Of a DNA stretch of 18,574 nucleotides, positions 8,255 through 15,128 are shown one piece after another. The position numbers and the translations under genes are program-made. Location: NCBI GenBank assembly GCA_964482395.1, contig CAYZXK010000116.1, positions 1-18,574 of the forward strand. Reading direction: 5' to 3'. The notes beneath the pieces were generated by a model. That model was not told where the DNA came from and did no database searches. It saw only the letters and a program-made list of their open reading frames with translations. Position 1 is the stretch's first letter; the number at the start of each line of letters is the position of its first letter. This DNA comes from CAYZXK01 sp964482395. GTDB taxonomy: Bacteria > Planctomycetota > Phycisphaerae > UBA1845 > Fen-1342.

Positions 8255-10135
8255 TCACGGCCCACCCAGCCCTGAGCGGCTCGGCTGAGTCGTAACCTGG
8301 CCCTCGGCCCGCAGTTGGCTCATCAGCTCGCCCGCCTCCGTCAGTCGCGGCTCAAGATGAATCGCCTGTTCCAGGTGGCCCAGAGCTTGGAATTTCCGCC
8401 CCACCGCGGCCAACACAACCGCCAGGCGGAAGTGGGCCTGGGCGTTGCTCGGATCCAGCTCCAGGCCGGTTGCATAGTAGTCCGCCGCCTGCTCCGGCTG
8501 CCGCTCCGCCTCGCTGATTCGACCAAGCTGAAAGTAGGCCAGCGCCTGACGCGGCTGCCGGGCCAGCGAGCCCAGCAGCTCACTGCGGGCCTGGTCATAG
8601 CGCCCCAGGCTGACCAGCATGGCGGCATAGTTCGTTCGAGCTTTATAGTCGGCCGGGTTCAGCTCCAGGCAGCGCGCGTAATGCTCGGCCGCCTCGGCCC
8701 ACCGGTTCAACTGGGCCAGACCGAACGCCAGGTGATAATGCAGGTCACTGTCGTCGGGGTCGCGCGGCAGATAAGCCTCCAGCAGGTCGACGCCTTCCTG
8801 ACTACGCCCCTGCTGATACAGCAGCGTGGCCAGCGACAGGTGTGCACCCCGGCTGGTCGGGTAGTGTCGCAGCACGGAACGCCAAATACCCTCCGGGCTG
8901 CGGTACTCGGCGTTCCGCCGAGCGGTCAGCACGACGCCTGCGGCGACCGCGGCGACCGTCAGCAAGCCGGCCAGACCGGACCTCAACCGCGGCTTCCAGG
9001 CCAGCCGGCTCAGCAGCCCTGACAGGCTGACCACCGTCAGGCATATCACCGCTGCCAATGGCAGGTACATCCGCCGCTCGGCCGCCACTTCGGTCACGAT
9101 CGGCACCACGCTGGAAGTCGGGGCCAACAACAGGAAGAACCAGGCGCCGCCAAACCCCAGCGGCGGCCGTCGCCAAAGGCCCCACAGGGTGGCCAGCAGC
9201 AGGCCGCCGATCGCCGCAGCCGCGGGTAAAGCCGCGACGATTGAGCCAGCGATCGGCCAGCCGTCATAGCACAGCGCCAGGGGATGGGGCCAGAAACTGA
9301 GCCGCAGGTAATGCAGGATCACGCCGGGCTGGGTCAGCAGGTATTGCACCGGCCGGAGGTGTTCCAGGTGGAAGCCGACCGATGCGGCCCGCGGCCCGCC
9401 GGCCACCAGGAGTGCCAGCGGAATCCAGCTTGTCGCCAGGCCGAGGTACAGCCAAGGCCGTCGGCGGAGAGCGGCCAGGAGAGACCCGCTTAGGAACGTC
9501 CGGTCGTAAAGCAAAACCAGGACCGGCCCAACTGCTGCCGTTTCCTTGCTTCCACTGGCCAGCCACCCGGCCAGAACCGCACCCACTTGCCAGAGCCGGC
9601 CGCGCGCCGAGCCGGCCGCTCGGATGGTGCAGTAAAGTATCAGCAGCAAGAAGAATCCGACCAGCGATTCGGTTCTGGTGCTGATGTAGGTGACGCTTTC
9701 GGTTTGCAGCGGGTGCACCACCCAGAGCAGGGCGGTCACGAACGCCAAGTGCGGGCCGACAAATCCCCGGCGACCGGCAACCGTATTGCCGGCCAAGGTT
9801 CGACGCAGGATGTCCCACAGCAGCAGGCCGTTGGCAAGGTGGATCGCCAGGTTGACCAGGTGATAGCCCCAAGGTTCCAGGCCACCCAGGGCGTAGTTGA
9901 CCGCAAAACTGAAGGCGACCACCGGCCGGCCGGCCAGGGTGGTATCCGCCGGGGCCCACATCTGCGGCCAGGTCGGCCTGAGGCTGCGGAGATATGGATT
10001 CTGGGTAATGGCCGGGAGGTCGTCGTATACGAACTGACCGGAAAAGCTGTTGAGGTAGGCGCCGGCGCCCGCCAGCACGATGACCAGCCCGAATCCGACT
10101 GACCGCCGCCAGTTGGATGCAGCCTCGGCCTTCAC
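8255..10135 (-). CDS. TMTC-like membrane protein with C-terminal TPR repeats (putative GT-C glycosyltransferase)
   Basis: The 626-aa protein has two parts. Residues 1 to about 420 form a polytopic membrane domain with the signatures of TMTC-type GT-C proteins: an acidic first loop (VYDDLPAITQNPYL, Asp38-Asp39), RPVVAFSFAVNYALGG..PWGYHLVNLAIHLANG, HPLQTESVTYISTRTE (from His141), SKE (196-198) and a DUF1736-like stretch (about 252-292, QPGVILHYLRLSFWPHPLAL). Residues about 429-600 are five or so tetratricopeptide repeats (AEHYARCLELNPADYKARTN, ADYYATGLELDPSNAQAHFR). Eukaryotic TMTC proteins are O-mannosyltransferases; activity in bacterial homologues is inferred. The GTG start at 10135 is supported by AGGGGA (10142-10147), 6 bases upstream. 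The gene is divergent from the deoxyhypusine-synthase-like gene. Confidence 0.83.
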   Translation of the reverse strand: MKAEAASNWRRSVGFGLVIVLAGAGAYLNSFSGQFVYDDLPAITQNPYLRSLRPTWPQMWAPADTTLAGRPVVAFSFAVNYALGGLEPWGYHLVNLAIHLANGLLLWDILRRTLAGNTVAGRRGFVGPHLAFVTALLWVVHPLQTESVTYISTRTESLVGFFLLLILYCTIRAAGSARGRLWQVGAVLAGWLASGSKETAAVGPVLVLLYDRTFLSGSLLAALRRRPWLYLGLATSWIPLALLVAGGPRAASVGFHLEHLRPVQYLLTQPGVILHYLRLSFWPHPLALCYDGWPIAGSIVAALPAAAAIGGLLLATLWGLWRRPPLGFGGAWFFLLLAPTSSVVPIVTEVAAERRMYLPLAAVICLTVVSLSGLLSRLAWKPRLRSGLAGLLTVAAVAAGVVLTARRNAEYRSPEGIWRSVLRHYPTSRGAHLSLATLLYQQGRSQEGVDLLEAYLPRDPDDSDLHYHLAFGLAQLNRWAEAAEHYARCLELNPADYKARTNYAAMLVSLGRYDQARSELLGSLARQPRQALAYFQLGRISEAERQPEQAADYYATGLELDPSNAQAHFRLAVVLAAVGRKFQALGHLEQAIHLEPRLTEAGELMSQLRAEGQVTTQPSRSGLGGP

Positions 10136-10168
10136 CGTCTGTCCCCTAGTCCTTGGTTGGTTTTCGGC

Positions 10169-10210
10169 GGCCCGGCCGTGCGGGCCAGGCCCCGTCCGGG
10201 TGGTAGTATA
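10169..10210 (-). promoter_or_regulatory. Weak promoter candidate and leader hairpin upstream of the TMTC-like gene
   Basis: A -10-like TATACT (10210-10205 on the minus strand) lies about 70 bases before the GTG at 10135, but no acceptable -35 is visible. Downstream, in the would-be leader, an inverted repeat (arms GGCCCG at 10169-10174 and CGGGCC at 10181-10186) can form a 6-bp hairpin. The remaining gap up to 10343 shows no other clear signal. Confidence 0.22.
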
Positions 10211-10343
10211 GACGTCGCCGACGGGCCGGTCGCGGCGGCGAGTACCTCACTGGACAGATCGGCCAAGGTCCGGTACACAGGCCGATTGGCTGCCCCAGGC
10301 CGGCACGCCACCAGGGAACAGTTTCCGCGACGGAGCGTTTCAC

Positions 10344-11414
10344 GTGGAACCTTCGCAGCCCAACCCGGTATGCCGCGGGACCAGCGACCTTTCGGACGGG
10401 TGGTCTAATAATTTTCGGCCGCTAGAACCCCTCGATGTTCGCAAGACGCCCACCTGCTCCGAAATGCTGGCGGCCATGTCGAAGACCGCGTTCGGTGGTC
10501 GCGGGCTGGGCGAAGCGGCCGACGTGCTCTACGAGATGGTCACCGATCCGCGGTGCTTCGTGGTCGGAACCTTTTCCGGCGCACTGACCATCGCCAAGCA
10601 GGGCCTGTTACTGACCGAGATGATCGACCAGGGGATGCTCGACGCGGTGGTCACCACCGGAGCCCTGATGTGCCACGGATTGATCGAGCAGAGTGGCCGG
10701 ACCCACTTCGCCCACGACCGGACCTGGAGCGACGAGCAGCTTTACCAGGCCGGCTACTGTCGAGTTTACGACACGCTCGAGTTGGAGCGCAACCTGGAGG
10801 ATCTGGCCGAGATGGTTCAGCACGTGCTGACCGCCCTGCCTACCGAGCAGCCGCTGGGCAGCCACGAGTTGAACTGGCGAATCGGGGATTACGTGCGGGC
10901 GACCTGCCCGGGTCGCGGGATCTTGCAGTCCGCAGCGGCCAAGCGCATTCCGGTGTACATCCCGGCCTTTACCGACAGCGAACTGGGACTGGACGTGTTC
11001 ATACACAACCTGCTCTCGGTCGAGCAGGGTCGTCGCCCGGTGGCTATTGATCTGCTGCGCGACGTGGCCGACTATTACGCCCGGGTCAGCCAGGCCGAGC
11101 GGCTGGGCATTTTCACCATCGGCGGCGGGGTGCCGCGAAACTGGGCCCAGCAGGTCGGGCCGCTGGGCGAGATTCTTCACCGCCGAACTGACGGCCGGCA
11201 CGGGAAGTACATCCGCTTTCAGTACGCCGTCCGAATCTGCCCCGAGCCCGTGCACTGGGGCGGCCTTTCCGGCTGTACCTATTCCGAAGGCGTCTCGTGG
11301 GGAAAGTTACTCTCCCCGAAGGAGGGCGGACGGCACGCCGAGGTGTACGCCGACGCAACCATTGCCTGGCCAATCCTGCTCCGCGGCGTACTGGAACGAA
11401 TGGGGCGCATTTGA
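10344..11414 (+). CDS. Deoxyhypusine synthase family protein (bacterial type)
   Basis: The 356-aa product matches the deoxyhypusine synthase (DHS) fold family along most of its length. Seen: FRPLEPLDVRKTPTCSEML near the start, AFGGRGLGEAADVLYEMV, TIAKQGLLLTEMIDQG, TTGALMCHGLIE, the glycine-rich nucleotide loop GGGVPRNW (260-267), and EGVSWGKL with Lys321, equivalent to the catalytic lysine that carries the aminobutyl intermediate in eukaryotic DHS, followed by EVYADATIAWPILL. In eukaryotes and archaea the enzyme modifies eIF5A/aIF5A using spermidine and NAD. Bacteria lack that substrate, and some homologues act in polyamine (homospermidine) synthesis. The HH of the eukaryotic GGGVVKHH motif is replaced by NW here, so substrate use probably differs. 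The GTG start at 10344 has CGGAG 8 bases upstream. No polyamine gene is nearby. Confidence 0.87.
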   Translation: MEPSQPNPVCRGTSDLSDGWSNNFRPLEPLDVRKTPTCSEMLAAMSKTAFGGRGLGEAADVLYEMVTDPRCFVVGTFSGALTIAKQGLLLTEMIDQGMLDAVVTTGALMCHGLIEQSGRTHFAHDRTWSDEQLYQAGYCRVYDTLELERNLEDLAEMVQHVLTALPTEQPLGSHELNWRIGDYVRATCPGRGILQSAAAKRIPVYIPAFTDSELGLDVFIHNLLSVEQGRRPVAIDLLRDVADYYARVSQAERLGIFTIGGGVPRNWAQQVGPLGEILHRRTDGRHGKYIRFQYAVRICPEPVHWGGLSGCTYSEGVSWGKLLSPKEGGRHAEVYADATIAWPILLRGVLERMGRI

Positions 11415-11549
11415 CCCGGTCCCGAAAAACAGCTTTGGCCGCCTCGGTTCCGGCCGCCGACCGGTAGTGCCGACCCATAGCGCCCGACTTCCCAGTCCGG
11501 CGGATTACGGCGCCAAACTGAAAGGTACCTCTGCAATTCCTGCGATGGA

Positions 11550-11586
11550 CTGCCAACGGCAGGCCATTATCCGGGCACCTGCCCGG
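11550..11586. repeat. Two adjacent small inverted repeats
   Basis: CTGCC/GGCAG around AAC (11550-11562) is followed 8 bases later by CCGGGC/GCCCGG around ACCT (11571-11586). Both are perfect stems with short loops and no following T-tract. They lie 135-170 bases after the deoxyhypusine-synthase-like gene and could be part of its 3' end. No function can be assigned. Confidence 0.35.
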
Positions 11587-11686
11587 GGGCAGCTACGACC
11601 ATGAAGGACGTCCGCATCCGGCAGACACCTGGGGTCGGATGATTGGCTGGGCCGATCACCCCACGAAGTTTCTTGACCGGCATTGC

Positions 11687-11723
11687 GGGCGGCCAGGCCT
11701 GCCGGAACCGCCCCTAATATTTT
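11687..11723 (+). terminator. Possible intrinsic terminator
   Basis: Arms GGGCGG (11687-11692) and CCGCCC (11708-11713) flank a 15-base loop and are followed by CTAATATTTT. This is the only + strand stem in the gap followed by an AT-rich tract. It could end the deoxyhypusine-synthase-like transcript, or an unrecognised RNA, about 300 bases past the stop codon. Confidence 0.3.
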
Positions 11724-11781
11724 GCCCCCCAACGTTTTATCGCCCTTCCGCCCCGAGCGGCAAAGTGTCGGCCCGCTGGTC

Positions 11782-11810
11782 TTGCATGCCCGACGGGTTT
11801 TGAGTATATT
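11782..11810 (+). promoter_or_regulatory. Candidate sigma-70-type promoter for the sigma factor gene
   Basis: TTGCAT (11782-11787) and TATATT (11805-11810) are separated by exactly 17 bases inside an AT-rich island. The predicted start near 11817 leaves a leader of about 185 bases before the ATG at 12003. The -10 fits well and the -35 only half fits. Confidence 0.42.
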
Positions 11811-12002
11811 TTAAGCGGCTCCCCATAGAGCCGAGTCCGGCAACGTAGGTTGGCTCCCCCCGCCGGAACACTCGGCCCAAGCATCGAGATACGAGGGCGC
11901 GGCGTGCGTCGACGCCGTGCGTCACGTTGGGCCAGGCGGTCCAGCCGTGGACCCGCCTGCCCTGAAAACTGGTCGTGGGCACAGGACCGGATGGGAGAAG
12001 CG

Positions 12003-12983
12003 ATGCTTCCGAGTGAGCCGAAAGTCACTGCGACGGGGCTTGTCAAGTTCAAGCCGCAGGCCAAGCTGCCGCCGGCGGCGGTGCTCCAGCTCTTGCCGCC
12101 CAGCAGTGTGAAGATTCTCAAGCGGCTGCTGACCGAGCCGGCCGAATACGTGCCGGCCGAGCTGTTCGATTTGCCCGAAGCCGAAAGTCTGCTGCTCCGG
12201 CCGCTGCACGAACTGGGGTCCTGGGCCGGCTCCGGCGACGACAGCGGAGTCTTCGCGCTTCGACTTCCAGAATCCGAGCCGGTCTGGGGCCTGGACCGGG
12301 AGCAGTTCCTGTTTCTGCGAATGAATTACTGCCGACGACAGATCTTTCGCATCCTCCAGGCCCAGGCCGGAAGGCGGCTGACGGCCGAGACGGTCGCCGA
12401 GCTACTGCGCTGGCATCGGCTGGCCGCCGAGACCCGCGACGAGATCGTCCGCGAAAATCTGCCGCTGGTGCTGGCCATGTCCAAGCGCACGCGGATCACC
12501 GGAGTGGACATAACCGACCTGATCAGCGAGGGTAACCTGGCCCTGCTGCGGGCAGTCAACAAGTTCGACTGCTCCCGGGGGTATAAATTCAGCACCTATG
12601 CCTGCCGGGCCATCCTCAAGAGCTTCTCACGCGTGGCTACCCGCACCGGCCGCTATCGGAACCACTTCCCCACCGAGTTCGATCCGACCATGGAGAAGAG
12701 CGATCAGGTTGAACGGGTGCGGGCAAACGCGGAGCAGGACTGCCTCAGCGAACTGAAGTCCATTCTGGCCGACAACAGCGCTCGGCTGAGCGAGGTCGAG
12801 CGCACGGTGGTCCTGGCTCGCTTCGCACTCGATCCGGCCACCGGCAGCCCCTTGGAACGAGCCAAGACTCTCGAACAAGTTGGGGAAATGATCGGCCTGA
12901 CCAAGGAGCGTGTGCGACAGATCCAGAACAAAGCCCTGGTCAAGCTCCGGGCGGCCCTGGAAGAGGCGATTCTCACACGTTAG
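12003..12983 (+). CDS. Sigma-70 family RNA polymerase sigma factor
   Basis: The 326-aa product directs RNA polymerase to a promoter set. Region 2 spans about residues 146-228: RDEIVRENLPLVLAMSKR, then DITDLISEGNLALLRAVNKFD and RGYKFSTYACRAILKSFSRV. Region 4 (about 262-320) ends in a helix-turn-helix, TLEQVGEMIGLTKERVRQIQNKA. A clear region 3 is missing; a short linker (FDPTMEKSDQVERVRANAEQD) joins regions 2 and 4. The usual aromatic pair of region 2.4 is replaced by CRA. The first ~140 residues (LPPAAVLQLLPPSSVKIL...) match no sigma region I know and may be regulatory. ATG 12003 was chosen because GGGAG lies 5 bases upstream; the frame is open further back to 11850, but without a start context. 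Regulation may involve the long leader. No anti-sigma gene is adjacent. Confidence 0.87.
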   Translation: MLPSEPKVTATGLVKFKPQAKLPPAAVLQLLPPSSVKILKRLLTEPAEYVPAELFDLPEAESLLLRPLHELGSWAGSGDDSGVFALRLPESEPVWGLDREQFLFLRMNYCRRQIFRILQAQAGRRLTAETVAELLRWHRLAAETRDEIVRENLPLVLAMSKRTRITGVDITDLISEGNLALLRAVNKFDCSRGYKFSTYACRAILKSFSRVATRTGRYRNHFPTEFDPTMEKSDQVERVRANAEQDCLSELKSILADNSARLSEVERTVVLARFALDPATGSPLERAKTLEQVGEMIGLTKERVRQIQNKALVKLRAALEEAILTR

Positions 12984-13001
12984 CGCCGCGGATCGCAACG
13001 G

Positions 13002-13027
13002 CGATCGCCAGCCGCTGCTGGCGATCG
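13002..13027. terminator. Strong 11-bp stem-loop between convergent genes
   Basis: A perfect inverted repeat with 11-base arms (CGATCGCCAGC and GCTGGCGATCG) and a CGCT loop starts 19 bases after the sigma factor stop. A second hairpin (ATCGGG/CCCGAT, 13024-13038) overlaps its right arm, so the two are mutually exclusive. There is no T-tract on either strand. It is probably a bidirectional transcript end for the sigma and acylphosphatase genes. Confidence 0.5.
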
Positions 13028-13122
13028 GGGTACCCGATGGCGCTGGCGGCCGGGCCGGCCCACCCGATTGACGCACTCTGATCGAGAACCGCGACCCGAC
13101 TGGAACCCGGTCCCCTGCATCT

Positions 13123-13416
13123 TCAGTACCGAATCTCGAACCGGACCTCGCGGCCCAGCGGCGGAAGCACGCCGCGATCGGCCCCGGTGATGTAGCCGGC
13201 AAATGCCGCAGCCAGCTCAGCCAGGAAAGACTCCACCTCCCCGACTGGGCCCTCGGCCTCCAGCTCGACCGTGCCATCCGGGCAATTGCGAACGTACCCG
13301 ACCACGGCATGTCGCTGCGCGATTTCGCGGGCGGTAGCTCGGAAGAAAACCCCCTGCACTCGCCCGTGGTAAACCACCCGAGCGCGGATCAGGTTCCGGC
13401 CCGTCTCACCACTCAT
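13123..13416 (-). CDS. acyP: Acylphosphatase
   Basis: The 97-aa product has the length and both signatures of the small acylphosphatase family, cytoplasmic enzymes that hydrolyse carboxyl-phosphate bonds such as those of 1,3-bisphosphoglycerate or acetyl phosphate. GRVQGVFFR (18-26) holds the phosphate-binding loop with catalytic Arg26. YVRNCPDGTVELEAEG (from 41) holds catalytic Asn44. The ATG at 13416 is one base after the stop codon of the upstream lipoprotein gene, and GGGTGAG immediately before it lies inside that gene's end. Translation is therefore almost certainly coupled. A longer frame reaching to 13575 only overlaps the lipoprotein gene and is not used. Confidence 0.93.
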   Translation of the reverse strand: MSGETGRNLIRARVVYHGRVQGVFFRATAREIAQRHAVVGYVRNCPDGTVELEAEGPVGEVESFLAELAAAFAGYITGADRGVLPPLGREVRFEIRY

Positions 13417-13417
13417 C

Positions 13418-13813
13418 TCACCCGCCCTTCCTGCCCTTCTCCAGCACCGCCTTATTCTTGCCGCTGGTGATCTCCAGTCGGCCGGGCTGAATCTGCACCT
13501 GGTAGGTTCGCTGGCCGCCGGCCCGCGGCCAGAGCTTGAGCTTGAAGCCATTGAACTCGTACGTCCCAGTGTCACTGGTAGTCACGCCCTCAAGCGTCGT
13601 GCTGGCTGAAAAGGTGCCATCCGGCCGGAAATGGGCCTCATCTATGCTGAAGACGTGCCGGTTCGGCTTGGCTTCCACCAGGTGCCACTCGCCGACGATC
13701 GCCCCCTGACAGCCGACCAGCATTGCCAACACCCCGCCGCACACCGCCCACGTGAGCCGGCCCGGTCGTGTACGCTGGCTTGCTCGCCCACTTTCGGCTT
13801 CGTGACCACTCAC
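13418..13813 (-). CDS. Small putative lipoprotein
   Basis: The 131-aa product has a charged N-terminal segment, a hydrophobic stretch (LTWAVCGGVLAMLVGC) and a lipobox LVGC with Cys35 as the probable lipidated residue. The mature part is about 96 residues and beta-rich: IVGEWHLVEAKPNRHVFSIDEAHFRPDGTFSAST, TYEFNGFKLKLWP and a basic end. Patterns such as GEW...FRPDGTF...G.Y...G..L are typical of small lipocalin-like or DUF-type secreted domains, but I cannot name the family. The GTG at 13813 has GGAGG 10 bases upstream, and the TATAAT at 13848-13843 would place the transcript start about 23 bases before the start codon. It is co-transcribed with acyP, which starts one base after its stop. Confidence 0.75.
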   Translation of the reverse strand: MSGHEAESGRASQRTRPGRLTWAVCGGVLAMLVGCQGAIVGEWHLVEAKPNRHVFSIDEAHFRPDGTFSASTTLEGVTTSDTGTYEFNGFKLKLWPRAGGQRTYQVQIQPGRLEITSGKNKAVLEKGRKGG

Positions 13814-13842
13814 CTGCCTGGGCCCTCCACAGAGTTGACAGC

Positions 13843-13848
13843 ATTATA
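13843..13848 (-). promoter_or_regulatory. Consensus -10 box for the lipoprotein-acylphosphatase operon
   Basis: A perfect TATAAT reads on the minus strand, about 30 bases before the GTG at 13813, in otherwise GC-rich DNA. No -35 match is seen at 16-18 bases upstream (the sequence there is CATGCG-like), so an activator or an alternative sigma factor may be needed. Confidence 0.45.
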
Positions 13849-14170
13849 CAACAGCTCGCCGTGTCCGCATGCGGCAGTCCCGGCTACCCGTACTCGGTTA
13901 AGGGAATCACCAGGCCGGCGTCCCCGAGGGGCTGCGCCTCAAGCGGACGACCGGACCTACGGCCGCGGTCCACGGCAGCACCGGCCCTCGGCAGGTTTCC
14001 CGGGCCCGCTGAAGGCGGCAAGCGCGGGCACTCTGGCAGCGCCCTGCAAAGCTGCTTGAGGTGCTTGAGTCAGCGGCGCCGCGCCTCTGAGTCCGGCGTT
14101 TTGGGGTCGCTGCTACCGCCGCGCCGGACTCCAAGAGAACGCTACAGTTTTCAAACGGCCAGCAGGTGGG
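13849..14170. other. Structured intergenic region without a recognised gene
   Basis: About 320 bases lie between the dockerin-like gene's terminator and the lipoprotein promoter. Frames on both strands are arginine/alanine-rich shadows without good starts. The region is rich in inverted repeats: a long stem at 14085-14137, a palindrome GCGGCGCCGC (14072-14081) and a direct repeat CTTGAG (14055-14069). I looked for RNase P RNA, SRP RNA, tmRNA and tRNA signatures and found none. An unannotated structured RNA or decayed DNA are both possible. Confidence 0.5.
14085..14137. repeat. Long imperfect inverted repeat (14 bp stem)
   Basis: GAGTCCGGCG (14089-14098) pairs perfectly with CGCCGGACTC (14122-14131) around a 23-base loop. 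CTCT (14085-14088) and AGAG (14134-14137) extend the stem across a two-base bulge. The element lies about 50 bases downstream of the dockerin-like gene. It could be a transcript-end structure or part of an RNA. Confidence 0.5.
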
Positions 14171-14193
14171 AAAAAACCGGCCTTCACCTCCGG
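14171..14193 (-). terminator. Intrinsic terminator overlapping the dockerin-like gene's stop
   Basis: On the minus strand CCGG (14193-14190) and CCGG (14180-14177) can pair, with the stop codon in the loop, followed directly by six T (14176-14171). The stem is short, but it is the only clear hairpin-plus-T-tract in the window. Confidence 0.45.
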
Positions 14194-15128
14194 CGTGACA
14201 CTAACCCGGGAACCAGCAGACCGCCCACCAATAGGGCCACGAACGGATTGATGTCTTCGAAGCCTACCGTCCCGTTGCCGTCCAAGTCCCCCACCCCAAT
14301 CGGGCACCCAGGATGATCAGCCTTCCAACGCTCCGGTTCCAACATTAGCTCAATAAAAGGATTGATATCTCCGAAGTTTACCTGCCGGTCGCAGTTGAGA
14401 TCACCCCGCGGAACACACTGGAAGAACCCGGATTGCAACACTATCTGCGTTGGGGTTCCCGTCCAGTAGCTAACTTCGGTTATTCTTATTTGCCAATTGG
14501 CCGCCACGTTGGGCGTTGGACCCATGGGCACGACCGCCGCCAGCAATGTCGTGTGGGTGTACGGATCGCACATCGGGTCGGAACCGCACATAGCCGTAAT
14601 CCCTCCGGCCGTGATCCCCACCAGGCACTGGGGATTGTTGTGCCACTCAGGACAATCTGGGGGCGTTGCCGCGCCGTTCCAGCGCCTCCATTCCAAGGGC
14701 GGACAAAACGGGTTATAATAAGTAGGGAAGACCTCTCGCGTGGACACTAGCACCCCCGTATCGCAGTCCTCGATGGCAATCACCAAACCGTTGACCTTAG
14801 CACCCTTCGATTCGCCCACCATCTGGAACCAGACATACCCACCGACGAAGTCCCCGCACCTCCCTGGACAGACGAGGTTGGTGCCCTCTCCACAACTGCC
14901 GGAAGGGAAGTCAGCGGGCGGGAAATCTGTCACCTGGTAGTATTCGCAGTCGTCACCCGTTTGCAAGCACCACACGCTAGGTATGCAACTGTAGCTCCGG
15001 TCATCCAGGCCCCATGGATCGTCAATCGTCTTGGCCGCACTGGCGCTGGTCACGAACAGCCGGAGCGTTGCATGCGCGCAACCTGCCAAGATCATGCCGA
15101 CCACCCACGTCACAAGCGCTTTCCTCAT
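14184..15128 (-). CDS. Exported Cys-rich protein with two C-terminal dockerin-like repeats
   Basis: The 314-aa product starts at the ATG preceded by AGGAGG (15137-15142) at 8 bases; a longer frame to 15206 lacks such a site. MRKALVTWVVGMILAGC is a signal peptide with a full lipobox (LAGC, Cys17), so the protein may be a lipoprotein. Residues ~30-237 form an unrecognised domain with about 16 cysteines, suggesting disulfides. Residues 242-262 and 280-300 are dockerin-type calcium loops: D243-x-N245-x-D247 with D254, and D281-x-D283-x-N285 with D292, each followed by INPF. It ends in a short hydrophobic stretch and RRR. Dockerins bind cohesins in cellulosomes, but such repeats are common in Phycisphaerae exported proteins without known cohesins. 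Transcription is probably from the promoter at 15207-15234. The function of the main domain is unknown. Confidence 0.82.
   Translation of the reverse strand: MRKALVTWVVGMILAGCAHATLRLFVTSASAAKTIDDPWGLDDRSYSCIPSVWCLQTGDDCEYYQVTDFPPADFPSGSCGEGTNLVCPGRCGDFVGGYVWFQMVGESKGAKVNGLVIAIEDCDTGVLVSTREVFPTYYNPFCPPLEWRRWNGAATPPDCPEWHNNPQCLVGITAGGITAMCGSDPMCDPYTHTTLLAAVVPMGPTPNVAANWQIRITEVSYWTGTPTQIVLQSGFFQCVPRGDLNCDRQVNFGDINPFIELMLEPERWKADHPGCPIGVGDLDGNGTVGFEDINPFVALLVGGLLVPGLVSRRR

Larger units (their letters stand above)
11415..12002. other. 588-base intergenic region
   Basis: There is no convincing gene between the deoxyhypusine-synthase-like stop and the sigma factor start. Short frames here lack family character or ribosome-binding sites. 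The region holds two small hairpins (11550-11586), a possible terminator (11687-11723), two AT-rich patches unusual for this DNA (near 11715-11733 and 11800-11814), and a promoter candidate (11782-11810). That leaves a leader of about 185 bases for the sigma gene. Confidence 0.6.

Noticed and set aside
11714..12121. 135-aa open frame on the minus strand before the sigma gene
   Set aside because: It overlaps the sigma factor start and its promoter candidate; its composition is shadow-like and no homology pattern is visible.
14055..14069. Direct CTTGAG repeats as a start of a repeat array
   Set aside because: There are only two copies three bases apart and no regular spacing, so this is neither a CRISPR nor an iteron array.
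13849..14183. RNase P RNA, SRP RNA or tmRNA
   Set aside because: The conserved core motifs of each (such as GAGGAAAGTCC-type or GGAAGCAGC-type blocks) were not found on either strand.
13768..14316. 182-aa open frame on the plus strand through the 13.8-14.2 kb gap
   Set aside because: It runs across the lipoprotein promoter and the dockerin-like gene end, and is low-complexity R/P/S/G without a ribosome-binding site.
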